From an uncultured Nitrospirota bacterium (GTDB lineage: Bacteria; Nitrospirota; Nitrospiria; Nitrospirales; UBA8639): a stretch of 64,000 nt of DNA. The translations under genes were made by a program, and so were the position numbers. Under the pieces are notes generated by a model. The model searched no databases. It was given only the letters and a program-made list of their open reading frames with translations, and was not told the DNA's origin. Shown here piece after piece: positions 27,801-36,596 of this stretch; positions within the stretch are counted from its first letter, which is position 1; each line of letters begins with the position of its first letter. The stretch covers positions 124,001 through 188,000 of the forward strand of contig CAKZPV010000050.1 of the NCBI GenBank assembly GCA_937139405.1, given 5' to 3'.

Positions 27801-28751
27801 ATGAAAACACTCGCCAGCTTCTGTTGCATTGTTCTCATAACCGCGATGCCTTTTGCGGCAGCGCAAGAAGCAAGTTTCAGCACCGGTACCGCGTCGGTCA
27901 CGGACAGCGGCCTGTTTGACTGCGGACCCCGAGCCCGTGTGAGTGCGGTTGGCATCATTACCGCTGAGGACAAAATGCCGTGGGTCGTTCCTGCAAAGAC
28001 CCATTTCAAAACAGCGCCCAAAGCTGCCGACTTGTACAACGAATGTAGCGGCATTGAGATGGATAGCGTTTCGAAACTCGATCTGGCGTCGGTACCGCTC
28101 ATAGATGCAGGCGGGCACGAGGAGTTTGTGGCGTATATCTTCGCCGACAATTATTTCGAGTTCTACGCGAACGGAAAATTGCTCGCGGTCGATCCAGTGC
28201 CGTTCACGCCCTTCAATTCAAACGTGATTCGCTTCAAGGTGGATCGGCCCGTCACTGTCGCGGTGATGATGGTGGATTGGGAAGAACATCTGGGGCTTGG
28301 ATCCGAGAAGAATCGCGCTAAGGCATTTCATCCAGGTGATGGCGGGTTTGTCGCGCACATTCATGACGCGGCCGGAAAGACGGTTGCACTGACGGATGGG
28401 AGTTGGCACGCTCAGACCTTTTACATCGCGCCATTGAAAGACAGAGATTGCCTCAAGATCGACGGACAGGTGCGAGACAGCTCGGGTTGCGACGTCGCCG
28501 GTGTCGATGATGGAATGGGCTATTCAGCCGCGCATTGGTCTCTGCCTCAGGATTGGGCTGACCCTACGTTCGACGACACCAATTGGCCTCATGCCTCCAC
28601 CTTCTCCAACAATACAGTGGGCGTGGACAATAAGAAAGCGTTCACGAATTTCACCAGCGTCTTCGACACGCCGGGTGCAGATGCCGACTTCATCTGGTCA
28701 TCAAACCTGATTCTCGACAACCTCGTCCTGCTTCGCAAGACGATAAAGTGA
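27801..28751 (+). CDS. Secreted protein, unrecognised (galactose-binding-like?)
   Basis: A 316-residue protein with a clear signal peptide (MKTLASFCCIVLITAMPFAAA, cleaved near AQEA). The mature part is rich in aromatic residues and Asp. DNYFEFYANGKLLAVDP, MMVDWEEHLGLG and WSLPQDWADPTFDDTNWPHAS resemble the jelly-roll carbohydrate-binding modules found in glycosidases. It probably acts outside the cytoplasm. It follows the YHYH fragment by two bases and shares its G+C-rich composition, so both seem to have arrived together. Family assignment is tentative. Confidence 0.7.
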   Translation: MKTLASFCCIVLITAMPFAAAQEASFSTGTASVTDSGLFDCGPRARVSAVGIITAEDKMPWVVPAKTHFKTAPKAADLYNECSGIEMDSVSKLDLASVPLIDAGGHEEFVAYIFADNYFEFYANGKLLAVDPVPFTPFNSNVIRFKVDRPVTVAVMMVDWEEHLGLGSEKNRAKAFHPGDGGFVAHIHDAAGKTVALTDGSWHAQTFYIAPLKDRDCLKIDGQVRDSSGCDVAGVDDGMGYSAAHWSLPQDWADPTFDDTNWPHASTFSNNTVGVDNKKAFTNFTSVFDTPGADADFIWSSNLILDNLVLLRKTIK

Positions 28752-29090
28752 ACACAGGTACAACTGTGCTTATCTTGCAAGCTCTGCTGCAGAATAAGGA
28801 AATAACACCAGGAAAGTCATTAGCCTCTCGCTCGGTCTGGCCAGTATGTTTCAAAAATGCCGCGATGATTGCCTGCGTTTTTCCTTCATTGGCACGCTCA
28901 AGGAAGTGACGTAACTCGATATCTTCATCTTTAATTAATATCACATATATCTTTAACACTATATACGTCCGCTTTGGGTTGTGAGTTCAACTGATCGCTG
29001 CACCACATGCCTTAAATTTCCCTGCTGGTGTGTCGTATTATGGAATTTTTTGTTGAGAGTTAAGACCGTCACAAAACCTATTTCTTTTTT
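28752..29090. other. Intergenic stretch with right arm of the islet repeat
   Basis: About 340 bases. The right inverted-repeat arm lies at 28981-29004. A minus-strand open frame starting at 28959 (first residues MLKIYVILIKDEDIELRHF) has no good ribosome site and runs into the upstream gene; it could be a gene remnant. Nothing else was seen. Confidence 0.5.
28981..29004 (-). repeat. Right arm of 24-bp inverted repeat flanking the YHYH islet
   Basis: Reverse complement of 27461-27484 with two mismatches. It marks the right border of the G+C-richer segment. Confidence 0.75.
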
Positions 29091-29867
29091 CTATCCTTCC
29101 GAAGTCGCGTTTTTTCCGAAGTCTCTGACGTTTAATTTTCGATGAAACAGCTCTAGGATCATGCTGTTGCTAATTTGTGTTGTTGCAGGATCGTAACGAT
29201 AGCCTTCATCTCGAAGAAACGCATGCGCGTTATTGAACTCGTGCCATTGAAAGTGGACGTCGTGGTCAGTGAGAGCCTTGTAGATTGCTGCACGGCCTTC
29301 AAGCGGGATATGAGGATCTTGACGTCCCCAACCCATGAGGAGTTCCCCTTTAATTTCTCCCACGCGGTCCAGCGTATCATCTTGTTTGCCTTTCCCTAAA
29401 CTATGGGTGTGGATATCAGTGGCGTAAAAACATACTCCAGCTAATACATCCTGGTTCATGGCCGCGCGAAATGCTAAATGCCCTCCCAGGCAAATCCCCA
29501 TAACTCCAAGTTTTCCTGTGCAATATGCGTTAGTGTGGAGGTAGTCCAATGCTGTGCGTGCATCGGCATCATAGCTTGAGAGCGTCTTCGTAATTTTGTG
29601 TTGATTGCCACGGTCGGTGTCAGGTTTATCATAGTTGAGCACCGTGCCCAGTGGTTCCAGCTCATGATAGACCTCAGGCGCGAGCACAACAAAACCATGT
29701 CCGGCTAAGAAGGCGGCAATACGTCGAATGGGCCCAGTGACTTGATAAATCTCCGAATACAACACAATCCCAGGGTACCGACCTTCCGCCACCGGACGAA
29801 AAATATAGCTACGCATGCGGCCGGTCGCAGTGGGGAGGTCAACGGTTTCGGTCTCTGTAATCATCAT
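29091..29867 (-). CDS. Dienelactone hydrolase family protein
   Basis: A 258-residue alpha/beta hydrolase of the dienelactone hydrolase type. The nucleophile elbow GICLGGH places Cys126 where these enzymes carry their catalytic cysteine. The acid is expected in WGRQDPHIPL and the His in NAHAFLRDEG. Classical members hydrolyse dienelactone in chlorocatechol breakdown; many homologues have other substrates. A role in aromatic-compound handling would fit the surrounding theme but is inference. Two Met codons open the gene. Confidence 0.92.
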   Translation of the reverse strand: MMITETETVDLPTATGRMRSYIFRPVAEGRYPGIVLYSEIYQVTGPIRRIAAFLAGHGFVVLAPEVYHELEPLGTVLNYDKPDTDRGNQHKITKTLSSYDADARTALDYLHTNAYCTGKLGVMGICLGGHLAFRAAMNQDVLAGVCFYATDIHTHSLGKGKQDDTLDRVGEIKGELLMGWGRQDPHIPLEGRAAIYKALTDHDVHFQWHEFNNAHAFLRDEGYRYDPATTQISNSMILELFHRKLNVRDFGKNATSEG

Positions 29868-29979
29868 AAGGCGTTCCCATTTTTAGAAAATTTATTGCCT
29901 CTTTAGTAACCATCATTATAGCTGATGATCGTGTTCACCACTGATAGAAGAGGGAGGAGGTAGTCAGAGTGATCTCGGT

Positions 29980-31575
29980 TTATCTTGCGCGATGCCAGTT
30001 CTCATATTTCAGACTATTGGCGCAACGTTCCCCATCCATAGCTGCGCTCATAATTCCACCTGCGTACCCGGCACCCTCTCCACAAGGAAAAAGGTTCAAT
30101 ACCTGAGGATGATGCAGATGTTTTTGGTCACGTGGAATACGCACAGGGGTGGAGGTGCGAGATTCTACACCAACAACGACAGCCTCATGGCTCAGGTATC
30201 CACGCATTTTATCACCAAATGCTTGAAAGCCTGCTTGTAAGGCCTCACTGATCATGGGAGTCAGCATCTGGTGCATATCAACAGATCTGATCCCGGGTTG
30301 ATAGCTGCAACTGGGAAGTGACGAGCTGATTTTGCCGGTCATAAAATCAGTTAACCGTTGAGCAGGGGCGACTTGAGATTGACCACCGAGAATCCAGGAC
30401 TGATTTTCGAGTGTCTTCTGAAATTCCAGCCCAGCTAAGGGACCATGTTCTTTGAAGGGTTCAAAGTCTCCGAGTTCAAGCCCAACGACGATGCCGCTGT
30501 TGGCATAGGGATTGTTCCGTTTGCTGGGACTCCAGCCATTAGTGACCACCTCCTGCTGTGCTGTCGCGCAAGGGGCGATGATGCCACCTGGACACATACA
30601 AAATGAATACACGCCTCTGCCAGGAATCTGTTGAGTCAGGCTGTAACTGGCTGCAGGAAGGTACTGGCGTGCGCTGTGCACGTCTGCCAGAGTGCGGCAA
30701 TGATATTGGATATGATCGATGAGTTCTTGAGGATGTTCGACTCGTACGCCAACTGCAAAGGGCTTCGCCTCGACAAGAATGTGTTTGCTGTGCAGCAGTT
30801 CATAAATATCTCGCGCGGAATGACCTGTGGCCAAAATGAGATGCGTGATCGGCATCTCTTTTGTGTTTGTTTCGTTTTCGATCGTAATGCAATCGATCGT
30901 ATGACCGCGTGATTGAAAATCGATAAATTTCGTGTTGAACAGAATTTCCCCACCATATTGTAAAATCGTTTTTCGGATATTCTGAATCAGTTGCGGTAAT
31001 TTATTGGTGCCGATATGAGGATGTGTATCAACCAAGATGTCTTCGCTGGCACCGTGAGCGACCAGAGTTTTTAGAATTTTTTTTATATCACCTCGTTTGT
31101 TGGATCGCGTGTACAGTTTGCCGTCGCTGTAGGTGCCTGCGCCGCCTTCGCCAAAACAATAATTACTTTCCGGGTTGACTCGGTGCTCCTTATGGATAGC
31201 CGTGAGATCACGGCGACGCCCTCTCACATCTTTACCTCTTTCGATCACAATCGGTTTGATGCCTAATTCCAAGCAGCGCAGGGCGGCGAATAAACCACCT
31301 GGACCGGCTCCGATGATGTGGCATGTTCTTTTTGAAGAAGACACGTCCTGGTAATTCAATGAGAAATCTTCACGAGGAAGCTCTTCATCAACGGCGACAA
31401 GAATTCTGAGATTGATCCGAATGGATCTGCCACGAGCGTCGATACTGCGTTTTAAGATCTTGTACTGAAGGGCGGAATCCTTTTTGAGAGAAAGGTGTGC
31501 TCTGATTTCTTCAGCAAGCAAAGGCGCATGTGAAGCAATGTGTGGAGATGTCTGAAGATGTAATGTTCTTTGCAT
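29980..31575 (-). CDS. FAD-dependent oxidoreductase (COG2509-type dehydrogenase)
   Basis: A 531-residue flavoprotein. After an N-terminal domain of about 85 residues, the dinucleotide motif HIIGAGPGGLFAALRCLE binds FAD. FGEGGAGTYSDGKLYTR, ILATGHSARDIYELL and the C-terminal LFPCGEGAGYAGGIMSAAMDG are typical of the uncharacterised NAD(FAD)-utilising dehydrogenase family. No membrane segments are visible. The substrate is unknown. A stretch of about 340 bases separates it from the peroxidase gene, so they may be independent units. Confidence 0.9.
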   Translation of the reverse strand: MQRTLHLQTSPHIASHAPLLAEEIRAHLSLKKDSALQYKILKRSIDARGRSIRINLRILVAVDEELPREDFSLNYQDVSSSKRTCHIIGAGPGGLFAALRCLELGIKPIVIERGKDVRGRRRDLTAIHKEHRVNPESNYCFGEGGAGTYSDGKLYTRSNKRGDIKKILKTLVAHGASEDILVDTHPHIGTNKLPQLIQNIRKTILQYGGEILFNTKFIDFQSRGHTIDCITIENETNTKEMPITHLILATGHSARDIYELLHSKHILVEAKPFAVGVRVEHPQELIDHIQYHCRTLADVHSARQYLPAASYSLTQQIPGRGVYSFCMCPGGIIAPCATAQQEVVTNGWSPSKRNNPYANSGIVVGLELGDFEPFKEHGPLAGLEFQKTLENQSWILGGQSQVAPAQRLTDFMTGKISSSLPSCSYQPGIRSVDMHQMLTPMISEALQAGFQAFGDKMRGYLSHEAVVVGVESRTSTPVRIPRDQKHLHHPQVLNLFPCGEGAGYAGGIMSAAMDGERCANSLKYENWHRAR

Positions 31576-31916
31576 GTCTAGGTCGAGGTCGATTTTTCAG
31601 TGAGAGGACTCTACTTCTGGGAATGTTGAAAATAGTCGCCAGCAGCGTTCTCGCCTCTTTGCTGTGCTCACGTGCTGAGAGTACGCTCCGCGTGCCAAAA
31701 GGGCTGCAGCTTTGCTGGACGAACTTTTTTGAAGATTCCCTTAAGGTAAGACAAAAGGCTACCCTTTGCAAATGGATCGTCTCAATGCTGCCTGTCAATA
31801 CACAAGATTTTTTTGAGGAGATGAGGGAGCAGTCTGCTGATGGTGGCTTCAGCTCATGAGAAAGCTGAAGCCATCACTGGATTTTGTTCCTGATCCGTCT
31901 AGAGGAGTGGATTTCA
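31576..31916. other. Intergenic stretch with one stem-loop
   Basis: About 340 bases between two minus-strand genes. Overlapping open frames on both strands lack homology or ribosome sites and are not called. The only clear structure is a hairpin at 31845-31872 just after the peroxidase gene. Confidence 0.5.
31845..31872 (-). terminator. Stem-loop downstream of the cytochrome c peroxidase
   Basis: Arms GGCTTCAGCT (31845-31854) and AGCTGAAGCC (31863-31872) pair perfectly around eight bases, extended by TGAT/ATCA outside a small bulge. It lies about 45 bases past the peroxidase stop. No U-run follows, so its strength as a terminator is doubtful. Confidence 0.4.
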
Positions 31917-32996
31917 TTACTTAGGAAATATAGTTGGAGGATTCATCTGCCACCCTTCGCCGTTCAAGGAATGTAAAAACTCTACAAGGTCCTCCTTTTC
32001 CTGATTCGATAATTTTAACGGTTGCATAAATGGATCCTTGTGTGGATTGGCAATGCCGCCTTGGTCGTAAAAATCCACCACCTGCCGCAGGGTGCCAAAG
32101 CGGCCATCATGCATGTAGGGAGCTGTGCGTGTGATTTCCCTGAGGGTCGGAGTTTTAAAGGCTCCCATATCCTTAGGTTTTTTGGTCACGCTATAACGCC
32201 CGAGATCCACATGATCAGAATCCCAATCAACACCCAGATTATGAAATTTTTCATCTGTGAAATTTGCTCCGGAATGGCACGTGAAACACAGAGCTTTCCC
32301 ACGAAAAATCTCTAACCCTTTCTGAGCGTTGGCAGATAGTCCGTTTGGATCTTTGCCGGAATTAAATTTATCATAGGGGCTGTTTCCAGAAAGAAGTGTC
32401 CGCTGAAAGCTGGCTATGGCTTGCCCTATGCGGTCCTTGGTTATGGGACCTTGAAAGACCTGCTGAAAAAGCGCTTTGTATCCTTCGATGGTCTTGGTTT
32501 TAGCAACGAGTTCATCATGATTGGCAAAGCCATGTTCAATGAGATTGGCAAATGGGCCGGTCGATTGATCTTCCAATGTAGCCGCGCGACCATCCCAGAA
32601 TTGAGCAGAGCTAAACAAGCGATTGATGGAGGCTGGTGCACTACGGCCTCCTTGTAAACGATGAATCCCTGTTGAGACCGGTTGCCCATCGGTAAAGGCT
32701 AAGCTTGGTATGTGACAACTTCCGCAGGCGATGGTGTTATTTTTGGAAAGGCGTTTGTCGAAGAAGAGGAGTTGCCCTAATTCGACTTTTTCTTTCGTCA
32801 TGGGGTTATCTTTGGGAATCACAATAGCATTACTATCTAACCCCAACGGGGCCTCCCAGCCTTCTTCTCCCGGAAGGGATGCCCAGGACATGAAGGGAGT
32901 GCTGGCTATGAAGAAGAAGGTGATGATCATCAATGTGCCGAATGTCGCCTGCTTCCTACTTATACCTGGTGTCTGTAATGTCGTTAGTGGTGTCAT
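31917..32996 (-). CDS. Di-haem cytochrome c peroxidase (CCP/MauG family)
   Basis: A 359-residue periplasmic enzyme that reduces hydrogen peroxide with electrons from cytochrome c. Two haem sites are seen: Cys91, Cys94, His95 (ACGSCH) and Cys237, Cys240, His241 (CFTCH). An N-terminal hydrophobic segment (TLMIITFFFIASTPFMSWA) should export it. FWDGRAATLEDQ and YMHDGRFGTLRQVVDFY are family motifs. The start is supported by AGGAGGGT. A palindrome at 33194-33212 lies upstream and may be regulatory. Confidence 0.96.
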   Translation of the reverse strand: MTPLTTLQTPGISRKQATFGTLMIITFFFIASTPFMSWASLPGEEGWEAPLGLDSNAIVIPKDNPMTKEKVELGQLLFFDKRLSKNNTIACGSCHIPSLAFTDGQPVSTGIHRLQGGRSAPASINRLFSSAQFWDGRAATLEDQSTGPFANLIEHGFANHDELVAKTKTIEGYKALFQQVFQGPITKDRIGQAIASFQRTLLSGNSPYDKFNSGKDPNGLSANAQKGLEIFRGKALCFTCHSGANFTDEKFHNLGVDWDSDHVDLGRYSVTKKPKDMGAFKTPTLREITRTAPYMHDGRFGTLRQVVDFYDQGGIANPHKDPFMQPLKLSNQEKEDLVEFLHSLNGEGWQMNPPTIFPK

Positions 32997-33193
32997 GGTT
33001 ACCCTCCTATATGGATGAATGTTGTATGATATTCCTGCTCAAAATAGTGACCTTAAGAGAACGGATGACTGTTTTTCGATCGGTTAATTTCTCATGTTGT
33101 GACAAGTTGGTGTTCCATCCCCCTTTGGTTTCTCTATATGATATAGGTATCGCAGGAATAGTGGGATAAGTACAATTCTTTTTTTCTATACCC

Positions 33194-33212
33194 TGATAGT
33201 TATTATCTATCA
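33194..33212. promoter_or_regulatory. Palindrome TGATAG-N7-CTATCA upstream of the peroxidase
   Basis: TGATAG (33194-33199) and CTATCA (33207-33212) form a 19-base A+T-rich palindrome in the divergent region. Size and base content resemble Fur/PerR-type boxes but the match is partial. It could control the peroxidase, the small frame to its right, or both. Confidence 0.35.
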
Positions 33213-33225
33213 AAGAGGCAAGACG

Positions 33226-33333
33226 ATGACCTTAACTCAAAGTGAATATATCTTGACGGTCGCGAAAGAGAAAATTTTTCGTGGTGCTGCGGATGTGCGT
33301 TTTGTGAGTCAACCGACTCTCAGTATGCCCTAA
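33226..33333 (+). CDS. Possible small protein (35 aa)
   Basis: ATG to TAA, 35 residues, with AGAGG eight bases or so ahead. The product starts MTLTQSEYILTVAKEKIF and has no recognisable domain. It lies directly after the palindrome at 33194-33212. It may be chance; support is limited to the ribosome site and position. Confidence 0.25.
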   Translation: MTLTQSEYILTVAKEKIFRGAADVRFVSQPTLSMP

Positions 33334-33610
33334 CTGGGTCATGTTGGCCTTGTTACATCTCTACTCAAGCTATACTGCGTTGGTAAAATGAGAGGTTTTT
33401 CGAAATTTATAGGCGTAACTTACTGATTCTAGAGGATGGAGTTGTCAGAAATCTGTTTTTTAGGCCATTGTTCACGAGGCCTATTGAAAGTTTCTTGGCG
33501 TTCATTCTTGACTCCGTGAGAAGAGACTTTTTACAGTTTAAGAGTTGGTGATAAACCAACGATATTGAGATGTCCATTTTTTGAAGTGCGTGCGGATAGG
33601 GAGGTGTAAT

Positions 33611-34603
33611 ATGAAGCTACGAGATCGAGGGTGTTGGGGACGAGAAGTCATTCAAATCGCTATTGTGAGTGGCTGCGTCATTGTTTTGTTGACTGGGTGT
33701 AGCTCTAGACTCCGCACGACTATTGTCTCTGGCGATCGCGCACAGAACGCTCGAGTGGCTCAGGTACAATCAGAACCTGTGGTTGTTGAAGAGCTTGTGC
33801 CTCAACCAATTCAGGAAGTGGAAAATCTGGCGAGTTCGACTATGGATATTCCTGTGGAAGAACCGGCGAGGCCAGTAATCAGGCGAGAGCCAGGATCGGA
33901 AATTTTTGCGACATCCAAAACTTCCGGTGTCCCAGCTGAAATTTCTACCCCTTCTGAGCCTGAGTCCGTACCTCTAGATGAACCAGTAGCATCATTTGTG
34001 CCTCAAGATTCCTTTGTCCAAGGGTCTGAAGCAGAGGTTCCTCCTATTTCTTTTGAGCCGGAATTGCCAGCTCTACCAACATTTCGTCACGAATCAGTTG
34101 CTCCAATTGTGCAAGAAGATTCGATCCAACCTGAATCAGAATCGCCAATAGTGGCTCAAGCCGATGTTCCCATAGAGCCCGAGCCTCCTGCCGAAAAAGA
34201 ACCAATGTTGGTGGCTAAAGTGGTGCCGCAGGAACCTGAGCAGATTGAAATTACTACCGAAGCGTTAGAGGCCGCTCTCAGCGATATTTATTTTGATTAT
34301 GATCAGTTTGCCATTCGGGAAGATGCAGGTTCATTATTGAAAGCCAATGCTCAGTTATTATCAAAACAATTCGCTGAAAAGCAGATTGTGATTGAGGGCC
34401 ATTGTGACGAACGAGGCACGGAAAGTTACAATATGGTTCTTGGAGAACGCCGAGCAAAAGCCGTGAAACATTTCTTGCAGGATCTTGGTGTGCCTGCGGA
34501 AAATCTTCAGGTGGTAAGCTATGGGAAAGAGAAGCCTTTTTGCACCGAACAATCGGAAGATTGTTGGCAAGAAAACCGACGTGGGCATTTTGTCATCAAA
34601 TAA
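33611..34603 (+). CDS. Pal-like OmpA-family lipoprotein with long acidic linker
   Basis: The ATG at 33611 follows GGGAGGTG and gives 330 residues. The signal peptide ends at the lipobox LLTGC (Cys about 34). A Pro/Glu-rich, low-complexity linker (about 60-215) should span part of the periplasm. The C-terminal OmpA/Pal domain (about 225-330) has IYFDYDQFAIRED, IEGHCDERGTESYNMVLGE and RRAKAVKHFL, the peptidoglycan (diaminopimelate) binding motif. Ordinary Pal proteins are about half this length, so the linker is unusual. No tol genes lie nearby. Confidence 0.9.
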   Translation: MKLRDRGCWGREVIQIAIVSGCVIVLLTGCSSRLRTTIVSGDRAQNARVAQVQSEPVVVEELVPQPIQEVENLASSTMDIPVEEPARPVIRREPGSEIFATSKTSGVPAEISTPSEPESVPLDEPVASFVPQDSFVQGSEAEVPPISFEPELPALPTFRHESVAPIVQEDSIQPESESPIVAQADVPIEPEPPAEKEPMLVAKVVPQEPEQIEITTEALEAALSDIYFDYDQFAIREDAGSLLKANAQLLSKQFAEKQIVIEGHCDERGTESYNMVLGERRAKAVKHFLQDLGVPAENLQVVSYGKEKPFCTEQSEDCWQENRRGHFVIK

Positions 34604-34726
34604 TAATCCACTTTTCTGCCTCATAATGCCTTGGGTTCTGTCATGACCTTGGCGTGGTTCTCTACCCGCTTCTAGAGGAGACTTCTGGGAAAAATTGTCG
34701 TTCGATGTGCTCTATTCTGCGCCACT

Positions 34727-35665
34727 GTGTGGGTGTTGAATTGGGGCTTCTATCCCAGTTTGAGCGTAGGAGAAGAATCTTCTCTTGCCACTTTTGAAGA
34801 GTTTTCTCTTCCTGATACGTCCCTTCTCTATGTATCAGATTATCTTTCCTTTGTAGGCGAAGATTCCCAGGGACGTGTCGCGTTTGCCTTAGACAATAAT
34901 CGAGGACAAGACGGAGAGACTTGGCAAGCAGAACATTTTGTCGTACTGCATGATGAGCACGAGGGATGGGTTTCATTACAGGGTTCTGGATCGTATGAGA
35001 ACCCAACGCATGAATTACAAACTATTCCCCCTTCTTCTTTTTTTCACATTGAAGGCGTTCCTCGAACAGGAATGTCGATCTATAGCAGTCCAAATAATCT
35101 GACGCTATCGATTAAGCCTATTCCGATTCGACTTTCCCGGGAACATGAGGGTGGCCGGTATTGGTTAGGATCGGCGGCGGCCCAATTACAGTGGAACGGT
35201 CGAACCTTACAAGGGCGGGTGATTTATGAATATTTCATGATGCCTGGGTTTAACCGTCTTTCCCGAACATATTGGGGCTTATGGAAACATTTTCAAGGAT
35301 TGTATGTCGTGGTCGAGGGACTGGGTGATCTCTATGTTCACTCACAAGAAAGTGACATGATGGCCCCGCTCGTTGGAACTGTGAGTGGATTTTTAGCGGT
35401 TCAGGGGAAAACGCAGTCTCTACAAGCGTTGCAAGTCACGCTTTTTGATCATAACCAGGCCTGGGGACTGTATCGATGGCCAAGTGCGTGGGGTTTGAAT
35501 TGGGTCAACAAATCGGGAGCAGGTCGTGCTCAATTAGAGATTCAAGAATTCAAGACAATGGGTAATTGGGGCATTGGAGGTTTTGGGATGGGAATCGTTC
35601 ATGGAATTGTGCATTATAATGGGAAGGATTATCCGGCCTATGGGTTTGCTGAACTCATCATGTAG
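34727..35665 (+). CDS. Exported protein of unknown function (312+ aa)
   Basis: From the GTG at 34727 the protein has 312 residues, but this start falls inside a hydrophobic stretch. The frame is open back to 34676, and the upstream codons read LGKIVVRCALFCATVW, which together form a good signal peptide. A strong GAGGAG at 34675-34680 precedes a CTG at 34685 and an ATT at 34694. The real start may therefore be non-canonical. The mature protein is beta-rich and aromatic (YEYFMMPGFNRLSRTYWGLW; GLYVVVEGLGDLYVHS), somewhat like lipocalin or CrtC/AttH-type barrels. Not recognised with confidence. Confidence 0.65.
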   Translation: MWVLNWGFYPSLSVGEESSLATFEEFSLPDTSLLYVSDYLSFVGEDSQGRVAFALDNNRGQDGETWQAEHFVVLHDEHEGWVSLQGSGSYENPTHELQTIPPSSFFHIEGVPRTGMSIYSSPNNLTLSIKPIPIRLSREHEGGRYWLGSAAAQLQWNGRTLQGRVIYEYFMMPGFNRLSRTYWGLWKHFQGLYVVVEGLGDLYVHSQESDMMAPLVGTVSGFLAVQGKTQSLQALQVTLFDHNQAWGLYRWPSAWGLNWVNKSGAGRAQLEIQEFKTMGNWGIGGFGMGIVHGIVHYNGKDYPAYGFAELIM

Positions 35666-35730
35666 GTCATGTGCAAATGATTGCCTCTGAAACATTCTCA
35701 TATCCACTTTTTCATTGAAAAATTATCCAC

Positions 35731-36252
35731 ATGAATATTAATTCTCAGAGGTTCGTGAGTGTTACTGGAATCAGTATTGTTCTGACATGTGGGAGTGCGT
35801 GGGATGTGTTTTCAGAAAATTCTTTGTCATCCAGCAAGCAAGCAGCAGTGATAACATCTGCGGCAAAGCAGTGTCCTAGGGATCTCTCCTCCCTCCAGCC
35901 CAAGATGGAAAAAGCGTTGCAATTTATTAAATCTGCTTCCTTTCGCAACACGATCCTCACTTCATTGCACGCTTCTATTCCAGAGGCTATTGTGCGAGCG
36001 GATGGACTGGCTCAACAGATTGCTTTTCTCAAACAAGAAATTGTCAGTCAAGAACAGGAACGTGCTCATGCAGAAGAAGTGGCACGGGACGTTCTCAAGG
36101 ATCCTTCTCAACCGCTCACGCCTTGCCGCCATGGAAAGGAAGGAGCCTATTGTCATGCGATGGACCAATATCTTGCTTCCATTGCCGCAAATCTTGCAAA
36201 TCAAAGTTTTTTGAACGCACTGCAATGTTATCAGCAAGAAGGTGTGCGGTAA
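35731..36252 (+). CDS. Exported Cys-containing helical protein, unknown
   Basis: A 173-residue protein with a plausible signal peptide (RFVSVTGISIVLTCGSAW). The mature part is mostly helical, with a charged stretch AFLKQEIVSQEQERAHAEEV that looks like a short coiled coil, and Cys residues at CPRD, TPCRHGKEGAYCHAM and ALQCYQ that could form disulfides in the periplasm. No family recognised. The cupin gene begins six bases after its stop. Confidence 0.6.
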   Translation: MNINSQRFVSVTGISIVLTCGSAWDVFSENSLSSSKQAAVITSAAKQCPRDLSSLQPKMEKALQFIKSASFRNTILTSLHASIPEAIVRADGLAQQIAFLKQEIVSQEQERAHAEEVARDVLKDPSQPLTPCRHGKEGAYCHAMDQYLASIAANLANQSFLNALQCYQQEGVR

Positions 36253-36257
36253 GGAAT

Positions 36258-36596
36258 GTGATAGATGAACTACCCACCAATATTTTTCAAGGCATTCCTG
36301 AAGAACTCAATCAGGAATTGGTGGAGAAATTAATAGAACAGGATTCTATCCGTATAGAAAGGATTGTGTCTCGGGGGCAGGTTTCACCGAATGGATTTTG
36401 GTACGATCAAGATGAGCATGAATGGGTCGTTGTCCTCGCGGGTGGCGCGCAACTTCAAATAGAAGGACGAGAGGAGCCGGTTCTGTTAAATCCGGGAGAT
36501 ACCTACAATTTGCCGGCTCACATGAAACACCGCGTTGTTTGGACTTCGCCGAACCAAGAGACGATCTGGCTTGCCGTGTTTTGGAAGTCAACATGA
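36258..36596 (+). CDS. Small single-domain cupin
   Basis: The GTG at 36258 gives 112 residues; AAGGA precedes it closely. An in-frame ATG at 36225 inside the previous gene is an alternative start. A short helical lead (ELNQELVEKL) is followed by a cupin barrel with GFWYDQDEHEWVVVLAGGA as motif 1 and LLNPGDTYNLPAHMKHRV as motif 2. His/Glu metal-ligand candidates are present. This compact type is common and usually of unknown substrate. Confidence 0.8.
   Translation: MIDELPTNIFQGIPEELNQELVEKLIEQDSIRIERIVSRGQVSPNGFWYDQDEHEWVVVLAGGAQLQIEGREEPVLLNPGDTYNLPAHMKHRVVWTSPNQETIWLAVFWKST

Larger units (their letters stand above)
32997..33610. other. Divergent intergenic region
   Basis: About 610 bases between the peroxidase and the Pal-like gene. 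It contains the peroxidase ribosome site, the palindrome at 33194-33212 and a 35-codon open frame at 33226-33333. From 33334 to 33597 nothing was recognised. Confidence 0.5.

Noticed and set aside
28690..28959. 89-codon minus-strand frame after the YHYH islet
   Set aside because: No good ribosome site, overlaps the end of a convincing gene, no recognised family; at most a remnant.
31511..31859. Overlapping open frames on both strands between the FAD protein and the peroxidase
   Set aside because: Neither has a ribosome site or protein-like motifs, and both overlap the start of the FAD protein.
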